In this document: one piece after another, positions 11,314 through 21,489 of the stretch
How the letters are laid out: each line of letters opens with the position of its first letter
Numbering within the stretch: position 1 is the stretch's first letter
NCBI GenBank assembly: GCA_950022295.1
Contig: OX465598.1
Coordinates: 183,205,501-183,269,500, forward strand
Reading direction: 5' to 3'
Source: Bromus sterilis
Lineage: Eukaryota; Streptophyta; Magnoliopsida; Poales; Poaceae
DNA length: 64,000 bases
The notes under the pieces: model-generated
What the model was told of the DNA's origin: nothing
What the model saw: only the letters and a program-made list of their open reading frames with translations
Database searches by the model: none
Position numbers and translations under genes: made by a program

Positions 11314-12798
11314 CATAGCAATATATGAGCATGATGTAGACATTATGGTGATCAGGTACAAACAAGAATCAAGGTCATAGGCATCACAAATCAAAAGATA
11401 TTAAGCATGCAACATGGCATTGGAAAGTTATAGACTTAGAGAAAAACAGAGGTGGCTGTCAACAACAGCAGGATAGCAACTTTGGAGCAGAATATAACTA
11501 TGACCAGAAATGTAAACATGACAATGCAATACATATAATGGAAGTAGACATGGGAAAGATCAAAATGACATATTGCAATGCTCAATAGGATAAATGTTAA
11601 AAAGATATAGGGCAGCAAAGTAGCAACTTTATATAAACAGCAGCACACTAACAGCAGGGTAGCTACTTTGGGTGATGAAACAAACAGCATGTAGCAGGCA
11701 AATATGACATCTGAATACATAGCATTGAAGTAGACATGATGCTTAACAGTATGCAACAAGAATTAATAGCATAAGCCTCATGGATGTGTCACGATCATCA
11801 ATCAAACATGTAATAAAATAATAACATCCGCACTTAATAGGAAGTAACAGCAGTTAACAGTCCGATGCCCACTTCAAGAGTGATTAACAACATCAAGATG
11901 GCCTCAAAAAAATGCTCACAAAAGATGAACTAAAGTACACACAAAACTAAACAATTTTCCTTTTGGGCGCAATGTCATCCGGGATCCGGTTTACTCGCAA
12001 ATTACAGCGCAAAATGGAATTAGCAACATAATTTCTCAGACTTAGGAAAAATTCGTAGGGGCTATCCACAGAAAAAAAACAAAGGGATCACCCATGGGCT
12101 TGGCCCATCTGGCCTGGAGAGTCCTGGCTGGGCTCGGGTGCTCTGGGCCGGCTGGGCTGCTGCAGGCCGCTGTGGCAGGCCGTCAACTGGACCTGGGCCG
12201 GCCTACCTGGGCATCCAGCCGCTGGATCGGGCGCCGGCTCGGTCCCGTGCGGCGGAGGCTGCCCGGTGGCTGCGCCGGCCACCAGCGGCGAGGGGCGAGG
12301 AGGAAGGGCGGTTGGAGGAGGCCGGAACGGCGTCGATCCGGGGCGCGGCGGCCTCGGGGTGGTCGCCGGCGAGGACCAGCAGTGGCAGCGCGGCTTGGAG
12401 AGTCCTAGGTCGGAGCCACCTCGCCGGAATTCATGGCACGGCGGCCGCCATCCTGCATAGAGGAGAGGAGGCGAGATGTGAGAGGGAGAGGAGGAAGGAG
12501 AAGCGAGAGGAGGCGGTGGCGGCCAGCCTGCTGGGATCGCCGGAGGCTGCGGCACGTCGTGGAGGTGCAGCGGAGAGGATTTGGAGGAGAGAGAGAGGTC
12601 TAGGGAGCTAACGTGGCGCGCTCCTGGCCGTTGGATCTACGGATCCGACGGCCCGAAATTCATTGGGCTGATTTCCAGATCTAGGAAATAGGTTTTGGAC
12701 GAAAATTGGGGTGTTTTGGGGCCAAAGGGCAAATTTTGAGGGGATGATTGCAATTTTGGCTTAGGAGAAACCCTAGAAAGGGGTGGGAGTGTGGTGGT

Positions 12799-12807
12799 CT
12801 TTATATA
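12799..12807 (-). promoter_or_regulatory. TATA box in L4-b
   Basis: TATATAAAG on the minus strand within GGGCTATATAAAGACC, at the position equivalent to the TATA boxes of L4-a and L4-c (45044-45036). Confidence 0.5.
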
Positions 12808-13887
12808 GCCCAGGTGGCTGGCAGTTTGCAAAACCATCCCCGGTTTTTCTCTCGCGTGCGCGGTGTTTACGTTTCTGACCGCCGAGGGTCCACAGGACCT
12901 CCGATTCGGGTAAAACTTCGAACTGCGCGATCAGCGCGTCGAGCCGGCGGCGTTCACCTCGCGCTGGAACCGTTCCAAGAACACTTTCCAGGGCGCTATA
13001 AAAATATCCTGTTTACTTATTAAACCGGGTTTTTCTTTCCGTTGGATGCGGCTGGTCTCGTGCGGTTTTCGCGACGGTGATCGGGTGAAACCCGATGTCG
13101 CAAAGGTCGAGTGTCAGGGTGGAAAGGGTCGTTCTCCGTCCGGTACGAGATAAGAGGGGGGAATAATCGCCGATCGATAAATATGGGCGCAAACAAATCA
13201 GACAATCAAATAATTCACACCGAAAACAATTTTTTTAATTTTTGTGAAATCTGGGCTGTTACATAGGGCTTGGCCGCGCCAGGGGGGCGCCTAGACTCCT
13301 GGTGGGCCCCCTATCTCCCCCCTTCGCCTATTTATTCCCCGTGACGCGAAACCCCTGAAGAGAGATCCCTTTTTCGCGATCTCGCCTCTGTTACGCCGCC
13401 GCGCGCTTCCAAGAATAGGAGCGCTAGTAGACTTTTTCCCGGCACCTTGCCGGAGGGAAGATCGACCTCCGGGGGCTTCCCCTCCACCATGGACGCTTCT
13501 CGGATGTGCCGTGAGTAGTTTCCTTTGGACCATGGGTCCGTGATCAGTAGCTATGTGATGTTCTCCTTCCCTCTTTTTTCTTCATGGTTTAGACCTCGTG
13601 AGCTGCCCTACATGATCGAGGCACATATGTAATCTTTCTGCTGTTGCTATGATGAGTTTGATGGGATCTGATGGATTACGAGATTATGTTAAGATTGTGA
13701 TAGAGCAATATATTTGGTTCTTATCTTTTATATTTTTGTTCCTAAGTAATTCTTGAATGTTCTCCGTTGTTGTTTATTGCTTTGTCTAAGTAGTAGGTAC
13801 TAACTCCAAGAGGGAACGCTATGCTCGATTATCGGTCCATGCCCCCTGATGACACGCTTGATTGACAGAAACATGAGTCTAGGGGAT

Positions 13888-15515
13888 TGATACGTCCAAA
13901 ACGTATCTATAATTTCTGCTTTCTCCATGCATGTTTTGTGTGATATTGCTATGATCTAGATACACTTTCATACACTTTTGATCATATTTGGACTAACCTA
14001 TTAACTCAGTGCACCCCAGTGCAAGTTCCTGTTTTCTGCTGTTTTTCTATTTCAGTTTTCCCCCATATAAAAAGTGCCAGAAAAATTCCGGGAGAAATAC
14101 AGGAAAAATCAGCGTACAGGAAGCTTCGAGAAGAGCCCGGGAGGGGCCATAGGGGAGCCAGGGGGGCCCAGGCGGGCACCCGGCGCGGCCCCACCCCTGG
14201 CCGCGCCAGGGGGGCGCCTGGGGCCCCTGGTCCACCCCTGGTCCACCTCTGGCAGCCCCCTTTCGCCTATTTATTCTCCGTCACGGGGAAACTCCAGAAG
14301 AGGAACCCTATTCCGCAAACTCGCCTCTGCTCCGCCACCGCCGCGCTTCCGAAGATCGGGAGCAGCAGAAGACCTCTTCCCGGCACCCTGCCGGAGGGAG
14401 GATTGATCTCCGGGAGTCTCCTCTCCACCATGGATGCTCCCCGGATGTCTACTGAGTAGTTTTCCTTGGACCATGGGTCCGTGATCAGTAGCTATGTGAT
14501 GTTCTCCTCCCCTCTTTGATCTTCATTGATTAGACCTCGTGAGCTTCCCTACATGATCAAGGCACCTTTGTAATATTTCTGCTGTTGCTATGCTGAGTTT
14601 GGAGGGATCTGATGGATTATGAGATTTTGTTCAGATTGTGATAGAGTAATATATTTGGTTTTTATCTCCTATATTTTTGTTCCTAAGTAATTCTTGCATG
14701 TTCTCCGTTGCTGTTTATTGCTTTGGCGAAGTAGTAGGTAGCGACTCCAAGAGGGAACGTTGTGCTAGATTGTGGGTTCATGCCCCCCGATGACACGCTT
14801 GAGTGACAGAAACATGAGTCTAGGGGATGTGCTGTTGCCACAAGGGGAAAACAACAATGCTTGTAACCGCGGTTACAAGGATTGTTTACTTTACGCAAAG
14901 TTCTTTTTATTGCAGTTGTCTGTTGCTTTGGGTTTTCACTTTGGGTGGGGCTCGCAACTTAATACCAGCGAAATGTTCTGGATAGATATCTCAAGGTGGA
15001 TGATTAGTAGTGGATGCAGATGGATTTTGGTCTACTTATTTTGGCGTTCTGCCCGTGCTTTTGAGCCTCTTCCTTTCTTTTGTAGCATAGTTAGCATTGC
15101 GGCGCGTTCATAATCCTGTCAATTGCCCTTCTGTAATTTGTTTACCTCGCATAGCAGTTTTATCGTCTTTTGGGAGAGAGACATCACTAGTGAACATCAC
15201 GTATCCCGGTCCATATCCTCATTATTATTTCCAAGCTATATTTACTTTACTGCTTTTACTTGCTATCATTATCCCTTGCGTTTTATCCTTTGTGAAGAAC
15301 AAGACCGGAGAGATTGACAACCTCTCTGAACTTCGTTGCAACAAAGTTATCTGTGTCTGTGTGCAGGTCCACGTCAGTTGCGCCGCTGACACCTACTTAT
15401 CATCTCTGGAGTCCTACTGGAGACAAACCTTGGTATCTTCACCGAGGGAAAACTGCTACTGCACTACATCTCAAAACTTCCACTGGGGTAACCAACAAAG
15501 GGCGAGAAGCCATCA
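13888..15515 (+). mobile_element. GP2: solo LTR of the GP family (1628 bp)
   Basis: A full-length GP LTR from TGATACGTCC to GAAGCCATCA sits inside the GP1 3' LTR. Perfect GGGAT copies lie on each side (13883-13887, 15516-15520), and the host LTR continues with GTGTTGTTGCC. This explains the apparent 700-bp tandem duplication between 14820 and 16222: the second copy is the tail of the host LTR. A single LTR with an intact target duplication is the product of recombination between the two LTRs of a former full element. Confidence 0.85.
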
Positions 15516-16222
15516 GGGATGTGTTGTTGCCACAAGGGGGGAAACAACGGTGCTTGTAACCGCGGTTGCAAGGATTGTTTACTTTACGCAAAGTGCTTTT
15601 TAATGCAGTTGTATGTTGCTTTGGGTTTACACTTTGGGTGGGGCTCACAACCTAATACCAGCGAGATATTCTGGATAGATGTCTCAAGGTGGATGATTAG
15701 TAGTAGATGCAGATGGATTTTGGTCTACTTATTTTGGCGTACTTCCCATGCTTTTGAGCCTCTTCCTTTCTTTTGTAGCATAGTTAGCATTGCGGTGCGT
15801 TTATAATCCTTTCAATTTCCCATCTGTAATTTGTTTTCCTCGCATAGTTGTTTTATCGTCTTTTGAGAGAGGGACATCACTGGTGAACATCACGGGACCT
15901 CGGTCCATATTCTCATCACTGTTTACACGCTCATTTAGTTTTCTGCTTTTACTTTCAGTTGCTATCATTATCATTATCCCTTGTGTTGATCCTTTGTAAA
16001 CAACTAGACCGGAGAGAATGACAACCTCTCTTAACTTCGTTGGGAGCAAAGTTATTTGTGTTTGTGTCCAGGTCCACGCCATTTGCGTCGCGGACACCTA
16101 CTTATCATCTCCAGAATCCTACTGGAGACAAACCTCGGTAACTTCACCGAGGGAAACTTTCCGCTACGCTGCATCTCACCTTCCACTTAGGGTAATCAAC
16201 GAAGGGCGAGAAGCAATTATCA

Positions 16223-17571
16223 TCTATCGCGTACCACGTCCTTCCACGATTCCGGCGCCGCCGCTGCTACTATGCTACCACCGGGCCACCTTGTGCCTTC
16301 ATGGTGAGCACATCAGTGTTTCCCCTGTCTCAGTGCTCCGATTCACGCATCGGAACGCCGTCCCCATCCGCGCGCGCTCTGGCCGTCGCGCGGTTCGTCG
16401 CCACCGGCGTTCTTGGCCGTTTTGGCCCGCGTGTGAGGACCCTGTGTGCGCACGTTGCTCGCCCCGTTCGATTTCCCCCCTCCGTGCCCCGTTTTGGTCA
16501 CTGGAGGGCCTCACTGGCCGGTACAGCCGTGCCTCTGGCCATGGTCACCGGGGTGACCACGCTGGGCTAACCTCCAGTGGGCAAGCCCACTGCCCAGTGG
16601 GGCCGGCCAAATTTAATTAGGGGTAACCCCCCTATTAGACTAATCCCCCCAGCTATTAGCGCCCCCTGGGTCCCTGACATGTGGGCCCAGCCCACTTAAC
16701 CCCCCTGATTAACTAAATAAAATGGGATTAAAATTATCAGTGGCTCATAGATGGGCCCCATGTCCTTAACTTAATTTAATTGTGTAATTAGCACATGTGA
16801 GTATGACACCTCGGCCCCATTGGCTGTTTAAGTTTATTAAAACTGATTAATAGTTAATCTATGTATGGCATGTGGGTCTAGTGCACTAATTAAAATAAAA
16901 ATGGTCTATTTAAATAACCAGGGGCTGGCCAGCGGGACTCACTGGTCAGGTTTGACCTGGTCAACAAAACTATTATGGATAATGTTGTTATTTAAATAAT
17001 AAAGAAATCCAGAAAATTATTTAAAATTGATTAAAACTTTGAATTTAAATATCTTTTATTTAAAAACTTTGTACATGAAAATTGATCAGAAAAATATAAC
17101 GATTAAGAATACGCTATCCGTATACCAAGCACACCCCTCTAACTCAACGAACATCGACATTCCCCCCTCCGGGTCGTCGGTCGATAATCACCCGGAGTCG
17201 GTATTTCATCCCGGATGAATTCCCGCTCCGAGCACTGTGCATTGCACTGCCTTAGAACACCGTTAACATTTCATACGTCATGCCATACATCGGTTTGCTA
17301 TGATTGCTTTATATTTATTGTCCCCCCCCTTTATTCTCCGGTAGACCCCGCTGCTACCGCCGACTACACCATTGCCGGGTACGACTACTTCGTCGACGAC
17401 CCTACCCCTACCGTCAAGCTTCCAGGCAAGAAAAGTCATTCTCTTCCCCCGATATCACGTATCTTTTCTACACACATTCTTGCACTAGGCATTGATACTG
17501 CTGCTGCTACGTTACAATCCTATTCAATTACATAGCCTGTTTTTGTCGCCCCTTGATGTACCTTTCTTTAT
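16223..17571 (+). repeat. Chr 5' LTR, first visible part
   Basis: Matches 51745-52744 and 61981-62343 of the 3' LTR: a GC-rich segment near 16250-16560, then A/T-rich text with GGTCAACAAAACT, then CCGGATGAATTCCCGCTCCGAG. It is cut on the left by GP1 and on the right by T2 (duplication TTTAT, 17567-17571). No coding sequence. Confidence 0.8.
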
Positions 17572-18008
17572 TGACGGGGATCAACCCCGGCAAATCCCAT
17601 GGTCAGGGACCCTGGGTTAGTCATGAGAGGCATAGGTTGGACGATAGCTCGTCGGCAAACAGGAGGACTCATTCCTGCTCGATATTATTGATGAGGGAGA
17701 TGCGATTATAGTGGGTGCCGAGGCTGGAGCGCTCAAGGCTAGGGTTACAGATGATATTGGATGTCTTTGGTGTCGCCCCTCCTAGCCCTTATATACTGGG
17801 CTAGGTCTCGGGGAGTTCATCTATGTTTACAGGTAAGCTTTCCTAACCCTAGCTTGCTCCGTACGACAGGTCTTTGCACCTTCCTTATGAGTCATAGACT
17901 CCTACGTCGGTTCCAATTAGCGGGCCAAGGCGGGTCTTCATGGGCCTCCTATCTTTAGGGACACCGGGTAGGCCTATCCGTAGGAGTCGTGGGGTCACCC
18001 CCTCGTCA
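17572..18008 (-). repeat. T2 3' LTR (437 bp)
   Basis: Between TGACGGGGATCAACC and CCCCCTCGTCA on the + strand. It aligns with 33208-33653. An AGTATATAAGG core promoter lies on the minus strand near 17790-17800. The polypurine core follows on the right (18009-18021). Confidence 0.85.
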
Positions 18009-19263
18009 GTAGCCCCCGAGTTCCTGGGGGACTCGAAGAGTCGCGCAGGGACTCGAGTACATCCATTTGTCGGTCGTTTGTATGCGCGGTACAGCCGCGA
18101 GTCGCTGGCAGTCTGGTGGCCATGACAAAACATGTTTCGAGGGATGCTAAGCTGAAAGGGCCCAAGGAGTCGACTGGTCGAGCCTTGGTGAATTGCGCTA
18201 GTGGCAAATACCGCAATAGCCTAATCAAACCCACGTCCCTCGACGTGAGCTTGGAACACTGGTGTCGAGCAAAATTCTTGCCTCTTCAGGTCTTACGGTG
18301 TTCATTTTCCGCCAGCAATGTGCATAGCCTAAGGCGCGCCCGCCCTGCTTTTTCTATCATGCGCAGCGCATGGAAAAGGTTGGGAGTGAAATCGCTCTTC
18401 GGCAAGTCCCAGCCCGGCCGAACTTCGCAGCGCGGTCTTACCTACACGCTAATCTTGCGTGGCATCTGGGCACAGTGTGTCGTGTTCCAGGAATGTGTAT
18501 TTTTGAGGCGCAGAGCCTAATAGTATTGCACCCGCTTGGAACAAAACATCAAGCGAGCTGTTCACTCATTCACCCGCGGAGCTTGTTTCGAGTGCTCAGA
18601 CGGGGGGTTTTTCGCGTGTAGTCACTCGAATGCCTTTTCGGCTCTTGAGGTGAGGGAGCACCCGAGACTCTAGCGCCGTATGATCTTGGCGAGTGCATGT
18701 TTGTCTTGTGTCGGGTTGAGGGAGCACCCGAGAATCTCGTGAGTGCGAGTGGTCACTCGAGCACATTGCTGATTTTTAGGCGGCTGCTCACCTGAGGCTC
18801 GGTTTTGAGTGGTTACGTTCCCGATGGGAGTTTAAATATATTTGAAAAATGTGTTTAAGAAATCATTCTTGATGTAGGTTGGTATTCTTCGCCGCTTGTC
18901 AGGATAATGATGCCTCTGTTTGTTGGCTGTCAGGGATGCTCCGCCAGTGAACCGTCACGTCTTCATGACCGGTCATAATGATGACTGTTGTGGCTTGCGG
19001 CAGGTGCTGGTTGAGTTTCCGATACGCGCGTTGGAAACACGCGTGAATTGACGCGTCTCACGCGCAATGCGTCCCGTGGGAAAACATCTTGGTCTCGGAA
19101 TCTGAGACGTCTGCGACGTTTGGTCTTTGAATTAATTGCTGCTGTCGTTTTGGCTTCTCTGTGCTGGGGGATTTTTGTTCTATAAATAAGCCTTTCTCTT
19201 CCACAATGTTTCGCCTCTATCCAGCTTACTGTTTTGCCTCTTCCTTCTTCTCTTCTTCCTCTC
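18009..19263 (+). promoter_or_regulatory. T2 polypurine tract and antisense-gene upstream region
   Basis: 18009-18021 is the T2 polypurine tract on the minus strand (GTAGCCCCCGAG on +). The rest is noncoding and, on the + strand, is the 5' flank of the B3-like ORF. Motifs include two GTGAGGGAGCACCCGAGA-type repeats (about 18651 and 18717), the palindrome CGAGTGGTCACTCG (about 18747-18760), CCCGATGGG (18820-18828) and a TATA box at 19181. T3 53182-54417 has the same order. The stretch 18100-18560 corresponds in reverse to 840-1023 and 4858-5100 of T1. Confidence 0.55.
19181..19188 (+). promoter_or_regulatory. TATA box of T2 antisense B3-like gene
   Basis: TATAAATA, 83 bp before the ATG at 19264. 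T3 has TATAAATA in the same context before 54418 and T1 has it before its antisense ATG. A pyrimidine-rich leader lies between box and ATG in all three. Confidence 0.6.
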
Positions 19264-19881
19264 ATGGCTCCCAAGCGAGGTGTTGTCCGTGGCCGTGTTC
19301 GTCGTGGTCGTGGTGGCCGTATACCACGTTCATGCCGTGGTGGTCGCCATGGTACGGCGCCAATGCCTTCCTCCTCTCCCTTGGAGGAGGGATTCTGGCG
19401 ATATGATTTTCTTTTACGCGTTCGTGGTCAGAGCGCCAATCGCGTTCATCTTCCCTCTGCTTTTTCCGCCATTGTCTCTGAACGTGGCTTAGATGGCTTG
19501 CTTCTGCATCTTCAAGGGAGTTGTCGATCTCCTTTTTATGTTGACTTGGAGGTTGATAGCTCCCGCTTGATTTTTCTTGGCTCTGGTTGGACTTTGTTTG
19601 CTCGGCGGTTGAATTTGCGAGATGGCGATATGCTCAGCTGTCGTGTTGACGGAGAAAGCACTGTCACTGTCCGCGCGTTCGACCCGAGCGGCAACAGCAT
19701 GGATCCGCATTGGCAGGAGTGGAGCGGCGACAGCTCCGCAAGGTCGAGGAGTCCTACGCCTGCATCTTCTACAGCTCCGTCTTCTGGCGACTCCTCAGGT
19801 GGTGATGCCGTCTCCATCAGCTCCGAAGAGGACATCGACGTCAAACCGTCGATCAAGCGGGCGCGCCAAGAGACCTTGTAG
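19264..19881 (+). CDS. B3-type DNA-binding protein encoded antisense in T2
   Basis: 205 aa, opposite to pol. An earlier in-frame TTG at 19234 is a weaker start; the ATG at 19264 is shared by all three copies. Residues 1-30 are Arg/Gly-rich (RGRVRRGRGGR), a likely nuclear or nucleic-acid-binding tail. Residues 47-143 look like a B3 fold of the REM type: LPSAFSAIV at 63-71, YVDLEVDSSRLIFLGSGW at 92-109, LNLRDGD at 116-122, and the closing strand VRAFDPSGN at 136-144. Residues 150-195 are Ser/acidic-rich, and KRAR at 198-201 resembles a nuclear localisation signal. B3 proteins are plant transcription factors. What this one binds is unknown. It is about 90 percent identical to the T3 copy over the B3 part (10 differences in 97 positions), and both are uninterrupted although the pol frames around them are broken. 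Tat-lineage elements are known to carry extra ORFs after pol; the B3 identity is my reading. Confidence 0.75.
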   Translation: MAPKRGVVRGRVRRGRGGRIPRSCRGGRHGTAPMPSSSPLEEGFWRYDFLLRVRGQSANRVHLPSAFSAIVSERGLDGLLLHLQGSCRSPFYVDLEVDSSRLIFLGSGWTLFARRLNLRDGDMLSCRVDGESTVTVRAFDPSGNSMDPHWQEWSGDSSARSRSPTPASSTAPSSGDSSGGDAVSISSEEDIDVKPSIKRARQETL

Positions 19882-20520
19882 AACTGGAGGCGGCCTCATC
19901 TTCGCCGGCAACTCGGAGAAGAGGCTGTTCAGCCAGAGAAGAAGGCGTGCAACTGCAGCTGGAGAAGGATCTGGTGGAGCAGGGGAAGAAGCTGGTGGAG
20001 CATCGACAAATAAGTCTAGCTTCACCCTTTTGTTATGTCTTTGACATCCTCTGCTAGCTTCCTTTTTTCCTTTATCTGTGGTGATGCCCTTGTACTAGAG
20101 TCGATTACCCCTCATGGGCACACATGTAGAAGTCTTAATTCCATGGGTGATCCCCTCTTGTAACAGGAGCTGCCTTCTATCCAAATGTAATTCAGTCCTT
20201 TTATACCTTTATGGTTGAATTCAAGCTGTGGTTGAGATCTTGCAATAAACTGTTTTTTCGACTCCTGTGATGCACTGTCTTCGACTCCTTCTGATAGCGC
20301 AGAGTATCTTTGACTCCATCCGATAGCGTGAAATTTCTTCGATTCCTCCCGTGATGCACTGACTTTAACTTTCTAGTGTGCTCTATCGGGTGCGCGGCAG
20401 CGCTCCCGATGGGAGTATCCCCCGAGGCTACGTTTGAGTTGTAGAGTCAAACGTAGGCTTAAAACTTTGCGTATTTCCTCGCGGTTCAACTCTGGAGTAG
20501 TCCCCGAGTCTTGGTTCTTA
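19882..20520 (+). other. 3' flank of T2 antisense gene, with out-of-frame coiled-coil extension
   Basis: Directly after the TAG, the reading frame shifted by -1 stays open for about 58 codons to about 20058. It includes a Leu/Glu/Lys-rich run with LEKDLVEQGKKLVEHR that looks like a short coiled coil. T3 has the same extension in the same shifted frame. Further on the region is noncoding. The palindrome CTCCCGATGGGAG is at 20403-20415, just before the tandem array. Confidence 0.5.
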
Positions 20521-21240
20521 GGTGGCGATAGCGTCTCTCGGGGGGATTTTGTGCTGAAGCCCCCGAGTTCTTTGGTTAAGATCGCGTAAGCGATGATAGT
20601 GTCTCTCGGGGGGATTTTATGCTTAAGCCCCCGAGTGCTTTGGTTAGGATCGCTTGAGTGGCGATAGCGTCTCTCGGGGGGGATTTAATGCTTAAGCCCC
20701 CGAGTGCTTTGGTTAAGATCGCATAGGCGATAGCGTCTCTCGGCGGGATTTTATGCTTAATCCCCTGAGTGCTTTGGTTAAGATCGCGTAGGCGATAGCG
20801 TCTCTCGGGGGGATTTTATGCTTAAGCCCCTGAGTGCTTTGGTTAAGATCGCGTAGGTGATAGCGTCTCTCGGGGGGATTTTATGCTTAAGCCCCGAGTG
20901 CTTTGGTTAAGATCGCGTAGGAGATAGCGTCTCTCGGGGGGATTTTATGCTTAAGCCCCCGAGTTCTTTGGTTAGGATCGCGTAGGCGATGATAGCGTCT
21001 CTCGGGGGGGAGTGCGTGCTCGAGCCCCCGAGTGCTTTGGTTAAGATCGCGTAGGCGATAGCGTCTCTCGGGGGCATTTTATGCTTAATCCCCCGAGTGC
21101 TTTGGTTAAGATCGCGTAGGCAATAGCGTCTCTCGGGGGGATTTTATGCTTATGCCCCCGAGTGCTTTGGTTAGGATCCCGTAGGCGATGATAGCGTCTC
21201 TCGGGGGGGAGTGCGTGCACGAGCCCCCGAGTGCTTTGAG
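20521..21240. repeat. T2 tandem array, 11 units of 65-69 bp
   Basis: Eleven units, each starting near CTCTCGG (about 20534, 20602, 20670, 20736, 20801, 20866, 20931, 20999, 21064, 21129, 21198). Each unit holds two inverted repeats: CTCGGGGG...CCCCCGAG with a loop of about 14-15 bases, and ATCGC-GTAG-GCGAT. On the element strand each unit also contains ACTCGGGGGCT, the core of the polypurine tract. The array lies between the converging 3' ends of pol and of the antisense gene. T3 has 7-8 units, so it varies in copy number. Confidence 0.85.
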
Positions 21241-21489
21241 ATGGCAGTATTTGGGCAACATTTATTTTATTGCGGTCGAGCGGCTACATGAGTTGCCAGT
21301 CATGTCTGACCGATGGGGACTATGGATAGAACAGTCGCAAGTTTTCTACGTTCCATGGGTTACCCACGTCCTCGTCTGTCTTCGGGTTCTTCAGCCTGTA
21401 GGCGCCACCTCCGATGAGTTCTGAGACTATAAATGGTCCTTCCCATTGGGGGGCAAGTTTATGGACCTTCTCTTGTATCAGCCGTAGGA

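Larger units (their letters stand above)
8796..13263 (-). mobile_element. L4-b: 4.47 kb solo-LTR-like unit with nested hAT-like element
   Basis: On the + strand it starts TGTAAGGCCCG and ends GGGCTGTTACA, so it is the same unit as L4-a reversed. The duplication TAGGG (8791-8795, 13264-13268) is perfect, and the GP1 LTR reads through the join. The A/T-rich middle and a GC-rich tract (12090-12600) correspond to those of L4-a. The TATA box is at 12807-12799 on the minus strand. Removing the 486 bp hAT-like insertion and its 8-bp duplication leaves 3974 bp, close to L4-a. No protein domain is seen. Confidence 0.8.
5609..16222 (+). mobile_element. GP1: gag-protease LTR element, 5' part outside window
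   Basis: Internal sequence 5609-8491 and a 3' LTR starting at 8492 belong to the same family as the complete element GP3: same ORF layout, same 3' noncoding sequence, same LTR. GP1 inserted in the Chr 5' LTR, which resumes at 16223. T1 interrupts it on the left. L4-b and the solo LTR GP2 interrupt its 3' LTR. There is no reverse transcriptase, RNase H or integrase between the protease ORF and the LTR, so the family is non-autonomous. The 1.6 kb LTR and gag-protease-only layout recall Triticeae Sabrina/WHAM-type elements, but that name is a guess. Confidence 0.8.
8492..16222 (+). repeat. GP1 3' LTR, interrupted twice
   Basis: Three pieces (8492-8795, 13269-13887, 15521-16222) join into about 1625 bp, matching the 1629 bp 3' LTR of GP3. 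The first gap is L4-b with TAGGG on both sides. The second is the solo LTR GP2 with GGGAT on both sides. The LTR starts TGATACGTCC and ends ATTATCA. The next five bases, TCTAT, are the expected target duplication, but the partner lies outside the window. Confidence 0.8.

Noticed and set aside
14820..16222. Apparent 700-bp tandem duplication
   Set aside because: Fully explained by the solo LTR GP2 (13888-15515) inserted in the GP1 LTR with GGGAT on both sides; the second copy is the tail of the host LTR.
16018..16620. 200-codon ORF across the GP1/Chr junction, and 51630-52133 in the other Chr LTR
   Set aside because: One frame runs from the GP1 LTR into the Chr LTR and has no recognisable domain. 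It reflects GC-rich LTR text.
20521..21240. CRISPR-like regular repeat spacing
   Set aside because: The units are contiguous 65-69 bp repeats without unique spacers, inside a plant retrotransposon. It is a minisatellite-type array.
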